DNA from: Beroe ovata
Taxonomy: Eukaryota; Ctenophora; Nuda; Beroida; Beroidae
Assembly: GCA_946803715.1 (NCBI GenBank)
Contig: CAMPET010000096.1
Span: forward strand, 49,589-72,805
Direction of reading: 5' to 3'
DNA: 23,217 nucleotides
The position numbers and the translations under genes were made by a program. The notes beneath the pieces are model-generated. The model had not been told where the DNA came from and searched no databases. It was given only the letters and a program-made list of their open reading frames with translations. Positions 19,800 through 23,217 of this stretch are shown here, piece by piece. How positions within the stretch are numbered: the stretch's first letter is position 1; each line of letters begins with the position of its first letter.

Positions 19800-20989
19800 A
19801 TAATTCAATTGTTTCAAAATGAGCACAGATGTTATCTTCAAGAACTGGAGATTGTGGCTGGGAAAATAAAGTCCATCTTTGACAATCCAAAATCTGGTAA
19901 ATTCTTCTCGTTTCATAGAATTCTGAAAATGATCTCCTACTAACCTCTAGGAATAGTGAATACGATTTGATATAGGATCCATGTAATTTTTGCCCAAGGT
20001 GTAAATGGAGACACTGTTGATGTTATATTTGGCAATGTGGAGGACATTATCAGGGTAGAAACCCTTGTCAAGCAAAGTTTGGAGGAAGTCAAGATGATAT
20101 CACCTCCAATGACACTTCAGGCAGTAGCATCCGTGTTCTTTAACCTTGCCCAGGTATATTTGAACAAGGTTTTTTCAAAAAATCAATCAGATATGTAGAA
20201 TGTGTGTAGAAGCTACATTTACAATGTACCAGCCAATGTTTCCTCAAATCACCAACCAATTGCCCCAATCAGACAGAGAAGCTGCATGTTTATGTTTACT
20301 ATGGCAACAACTACAGTGCATCCCTCGATCAAGTTGACTACCTTTGTTATCATAAGGATTCTCTGAAGTACTCCTTTGTAAGTCAATCTTAAATCACTGT
20401 GCCTTATATCATTCCACATGATGATGAAACAGAATTCTCCTCAATCTACATAAGTTATTTCGTTTCAGGAAGATTGTATGAAGCTATCATTCTCTGAGGA
20501 TACTATCACAATTCTTCTGGATGTGCTACTCTTCAAGCCCATTACACATATAGCTTATGTATTCGATACTATTCGGGTTTGTTCCCTGATTCATGTTGGT
20601 GAAGATTGATTTAAACCCATTGGCAACAATGGATTGTCACAAATTAGTCCATCATGACACCACACGATCAGGATTTGATAAGCTGTTTGAGGAACGTGTC
20701 AGCATTTGAAGGGGAAGCGTTGAGGTTTGCCACAATACAGAAGGAGATGCTGAGGGAAGCAATAGTGTCAATGGAAGACACAGAAACTGGGATACAGGTT
20801 AGGTGATTCGGGAATTCACTTGACTAATATCATGCCGAAACTGAGCAGCGATAAATTACTATGGCCATTAACGAGTAGTCTCATTCTATCTGCAGGACAT
20901 TTTGGACAAGTACTACAGCGATTACAGATTCTATCCACTCTACTTGGTGCCTAGGAAAGCAATTACCATACCGCCACAGCTGCTTTATA
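19800..20989 (+). other. DH (RhoGEF) domain exons
   Basis: The first helix reads IIQLFQNEHRCYLQELEIV, the classic DH opening (helix with E-x-x-Y-x-x-x-L). VIFGNVEDIIRVETL then matches the conserved FGNIEDI-type region, VYVYYGNNYSASLDQV the Y-x-x-Y-x-x-N-Y-x-x-A region, and ILLDVLLFKPITHIAYVF the last conserved helix (usually LLLKPVQRIPRY-like). The usual QR-I-x-R-Y is replaced by TH-I-A-Y. The last exon (DILDKYYSDYRFYPLYLVPR) is linker into the PH domain. Confidence 0.85.
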
Positions 20990-21256
20990 GTGAGAAATAG
21001 AGAATAGAAGAAACATTTAATCTATTTGCGGTTGTGATGATTATTGGCTGGTCCGACAGTTGCTCCTAGTACAACTCTTTTCCTCAGAGGGTTACATGTG
21101 CATGATTGTTGGGAAGAAAATGGAATTGAAATTGGTGGAGATAACGGAAGAAACTATTACAATCAGTATATTGGTGAGTTATTATTTATTGAATAACTTA
21201 ATTGAAGAGTCTCCCAAATTCCTCACACAAACACACACGCACAAACACACGCACAA

Positions 21257-21287
<31 letters not shown>

Positions 21288-21288
21288 N

Positions 21289-21329
<41 letters not shown>

Positions 21330-23064
21330 CCCCTATATTGCAGGATAAGGATAACCGTGATATAATTCTCATGAAGCAGAAGTACGCCATAACTTCGGTT
21401 CTAAGTGTCAAAGACTTCCACAATGACCTAAGTCAGGTTTGCGATATGTGTGCTGTTTTTAACAAAAACCCTGCGCTGAGAGCGAATGAGGACTGTTGAC
21501 ATCATTCATATCTCGCATGTTATAGGGTTTTGTGTTTGTGTGTATGTTTGTTTGTTTGTTTGTTTGTTTGTGCGCTTCACTTTTGTAGTGTTTAATATAG
21601 TCGTTGTACTGTGTTGCGAGCTTGCCCATGGGAAATGTTATAAATCATGCGCGCATTACTTAATGGGTGGGGTTTTTGTTCAGATTCACCCTGTGAAATT
21701 CTCGTCTAAACTTTGCTGATTCTCGTTCAGTTTTGCTAGATTGTTGTATCGGAACCCAATGTACATCGGGATTAACCTCACTTAAGTGCTTGCTTATATT
21801 CTGATCTTTCCCACACGGAAAGCAATTGCTGCTCGATCCATAATTCCCCTGATGTATCCTCTCATTGTATATATTCTCACGCAGTTTAGCATCACTCTAC
21901 AAGACCAGACGTTACAGTTCCTTCCGTCCAAGCCAGAAGACAAAGAGGACGTTGTCACAGCGCTAACTGTTCTCCTCAGCAGAAGGTAGGGCAGTGATAG
22001 ATGGTGAATTACAGAGAGATACCTTGTTGATTTCCATGTGTATTGTATGCACACCAAGGACATATGCGAATATTTCATTATTTCCAAAAGGCAATTCTTC
22101 CTACTTGTCACAATTGTCCTATGACGGTTCTTCAATCGACACAGGGTATTTGTACACAAGTCTGTGCTCCAATCGGAGAGGATACAAGCAATGCGGAGTT
22201 CAGAGTATGATGAAGTTCACACGGAACCGGACACGCCCACCACAAACACACTCGATACACTCGTCAACCGTCTTATCCTGGGATCTGTGACTGGTGAGCG
22301 ATTGTTTGTGTGTTTGTTGTGTGTTTGTGTGTTTGTGTGTTTGTTTGTTTTTCTGTTTGTTTGTCTGGTTGTTAGTTTGTTTGTTTGTTTGTGTCATCAT
22401 GAGTCCTTATTCCCAAACTCACACACAGAACCAAAGTTCACAGAGGACTTTATCCGAGTGTACAAACTTTTCACCTCATCTGGTGAATTACTGGGGCTCC
22501 TCCAAGACAGATTCCACAAGTTTAGCAAGGAAACAAAGAAGGTTTGAGAATCAATAACCTCCTGAATTCAGATTTCCCGTTTCGAGGGCATTTGTCTCCG
22601 TTTTTTGTAAAAATCTTATGTTTACGCTCAAATGTATGGGGTAAGTTTTGTCGACTAAACATATAGGGGATATCTGGTACACGAAGAATCCTATTTTTCT
22701 CTGCGTGTTTGTGTCGGGTGTGTATTCCCACATTTCCGTCAAAAATACTATCTCACACTTGAAGGGTATTTTGCTGTAAACGTATTTAGGTATCCCAATT
22801 TTCGGCAGTAAAAGTTACCAGAAATACGCGGTACTTTTTTTGGGGAAAATATTATCTCTGGCGTCGGTAGAAATTACTATATGTCTAGAAGAAGATATTT
22901 CCTTGTGTTCTCTAATTCTCCGCTGCTGCCCAGGATATGTTGGTGAAGGATAAAACACAGAAACTCAAGGTGTTTGGAGTTCTGAAGACCTGGCTACTCC
23001 ACGACAAACGCGATTTCCTCTCCGACGGCCTGCTCGCGTCTAATCTGGAAATATTCCTCGACAG
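19800..23064 (+). CDS. SOS/RasGRF-like guanine-nucleotide exchange factor: DH-PH-REM, partial at both ends
   Basis: Exons 19800-19896, 19999-20153, 20273-20377, 20469-20576, 20672-20797, 20896-20989, 21088-21173, 21344-21436, 21885-21985, 22145-22293, 22429-22541 and 22934-23064 join with GT-AG introns and unbroken phase into 452 residues. Domain order is DH (catalytic RhoGEF, acts on Rho/Rac-type GTPases), PH (membrane and regulatory) and REM (stabilises a Ras-GEF Cdc25 domain). Son of sevenless and RasGRF proteins have this order, linking receptors to Ras and Rac at the membrane. The C-terminal Cdc25 domain, essential for the family assignment, lies beyond the window, and the N-terminus (histone fold in SOS, PH-IQ in RasGRF) was not found. 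The sequence is divergent, so SOS versus RasGRF is undecided. CA and TTTG microsatellites sit in three of its introns. Confidence 0.85.
21223..21327. repeat. CA microsatellite next to a splice acceptor
   Basis: A (CA)n tract with an N at 21288 ends about 16 bp before the acceptor of the exon at 21344, effectively occupying the place of the polypyrimidine tract (only CTCCCCCTATATTGCAG remains). Confidence 0.9.
21528..21572. repeat. TTTG tetranucleotide repeat
   Basis: Imperfect (TTTG)n within the 448-bp intron of the exchange-factor gene. Confidence 0.85.
22145..23064 (+). other. REM (RasGEF N-terminal) domain exons
   Basis: LDTLVNRLILGSV, then FTEDFIRVYKLFTSSGELL and GLLQDRF follow the REM pattern (L-x-x-L-V-x-R-L, F-x-x-x-F-L-x-x-Y-R-x-F-x-x-x-x-E-L-L-x-L-L-x-x-R-F). 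After the intron, LKVFGVLKTWLLHDKRDFLS fits the second helical part (V-L-x-x-W ... DF). The domain continues past the last donor at 23064. Confidence 0.85.
22303..22393. repeat. TTTG/GTGTTTGT repeat beside a splice donor
   Basis: GT/TTTG-rich repeat starting about ten bases after the donor at 22294, filling most of a 135-bp intron. Confidence 0.85.
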
Positions 23065-23112
23065 GTACGGAGCTTCCTGCGGAGAATATATATATCAGGA
23101 GTGTTCTATATC

Positions 23113-23217
23113 TATAAGTTGTGTGTGATGCCGTGATGGGCGTGTGATAAGTTGTGTGTGATAGGAGTGAGATAAGTTGTGTGTGATGGGAGTGTGATAA
23201 GTTGTGTGTGATGGGAG
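23113..23217. repeat. 25-bp tandem repeat, cut by the window end
   Basis: Units of GATAAGTTGTGTGTGATGGG plus AGTGT start at 23146, 23171 and 23196, with a degenerate first copy from about 23113. They are intronic, just after the donor at 23065. The array continues off the right edge. Confidence 0.85.

Larger units (their letters stand above)
21088..21985 (+). other. PH domain exons
   Basis: Three exons give a PH-like fold: the strand LLYKGYMCMIVG opens it, DKDNRDIILMKQKYAITSVL continues, and ITLQDQTLQFLPSKPEDKED runs into VVTALTVLLSRR, matching the final strand and C-terminal helix of PH domains. The usual Trp of the last helix is absent (VVTAL). Identification rests on position after the DH and on this pattern, not on a diagnostic motif. 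Confidence 0.65.

Overview
This window looks like nuclear DNA of an early-branching animal. The evidence is many short GT-AG introns (mostly about 90-170 bp), a single-exon rhodopsin-type GPCR, a multi-exon RhoGEF/RasGEF signalling gene, abundant TG/CA microsatellites and short foldback repeats. Short introns and compact genes favour a sponge; a cnidarian is the main alternative. No bacterial, organellar or viral gene was recognised. All gene models were read by eye from splice sites and reading-frame continuity.

Layout. Bases 1-4985 are non-coding as far as I can tell. They hold TG-rich microsatellites, a 13-bp minisatellite (1136-1310), several short inverted repeats and a probable 465-bp MITE (3793-4257). 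A complete intronless class A GPCR (+ strand) lies at 4986-6116, with poly(A) signals at 6360-6381. Converging on it from the minus strand is a multi-exon gene with its stop codon at 7138. Eleven consecutive exons (10636 back to 7138) join in frame into about 532 residues that I do not recognise. Weaker upstream exons, including a possible ATG exon at 14063-13875, may be its 5' part.

Bases 14064-19600 are mostly non-coding. One convincing minus-strand exon (16998-17144) and two weaker companions suggest a second small minus-strand gene. Its putative large intron contains a strikingly GC-rich block (about 17930-18450) with a near-perfect 44-bp-arm hairpin; a related sequence seems to lie in an intron of the first minus-strand gene near 10165-10340.

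From about 19616 to the end runs a plus-strand gene encoding a DH (RhoGEF) domain, a PH domain and a REM (RasGEF N-terminal) domain. This is the order found in Son-of-sevenless and RasGRF exchange factors. The Cdc25 catalytic domain is expected past the right edge. Twelve exons join with perfect phase agreement.

The GPCR and the exchange factor could both belong to G-protein signalling, but nothing in the sequence ties them together. The genes appear to be independent neighbours.
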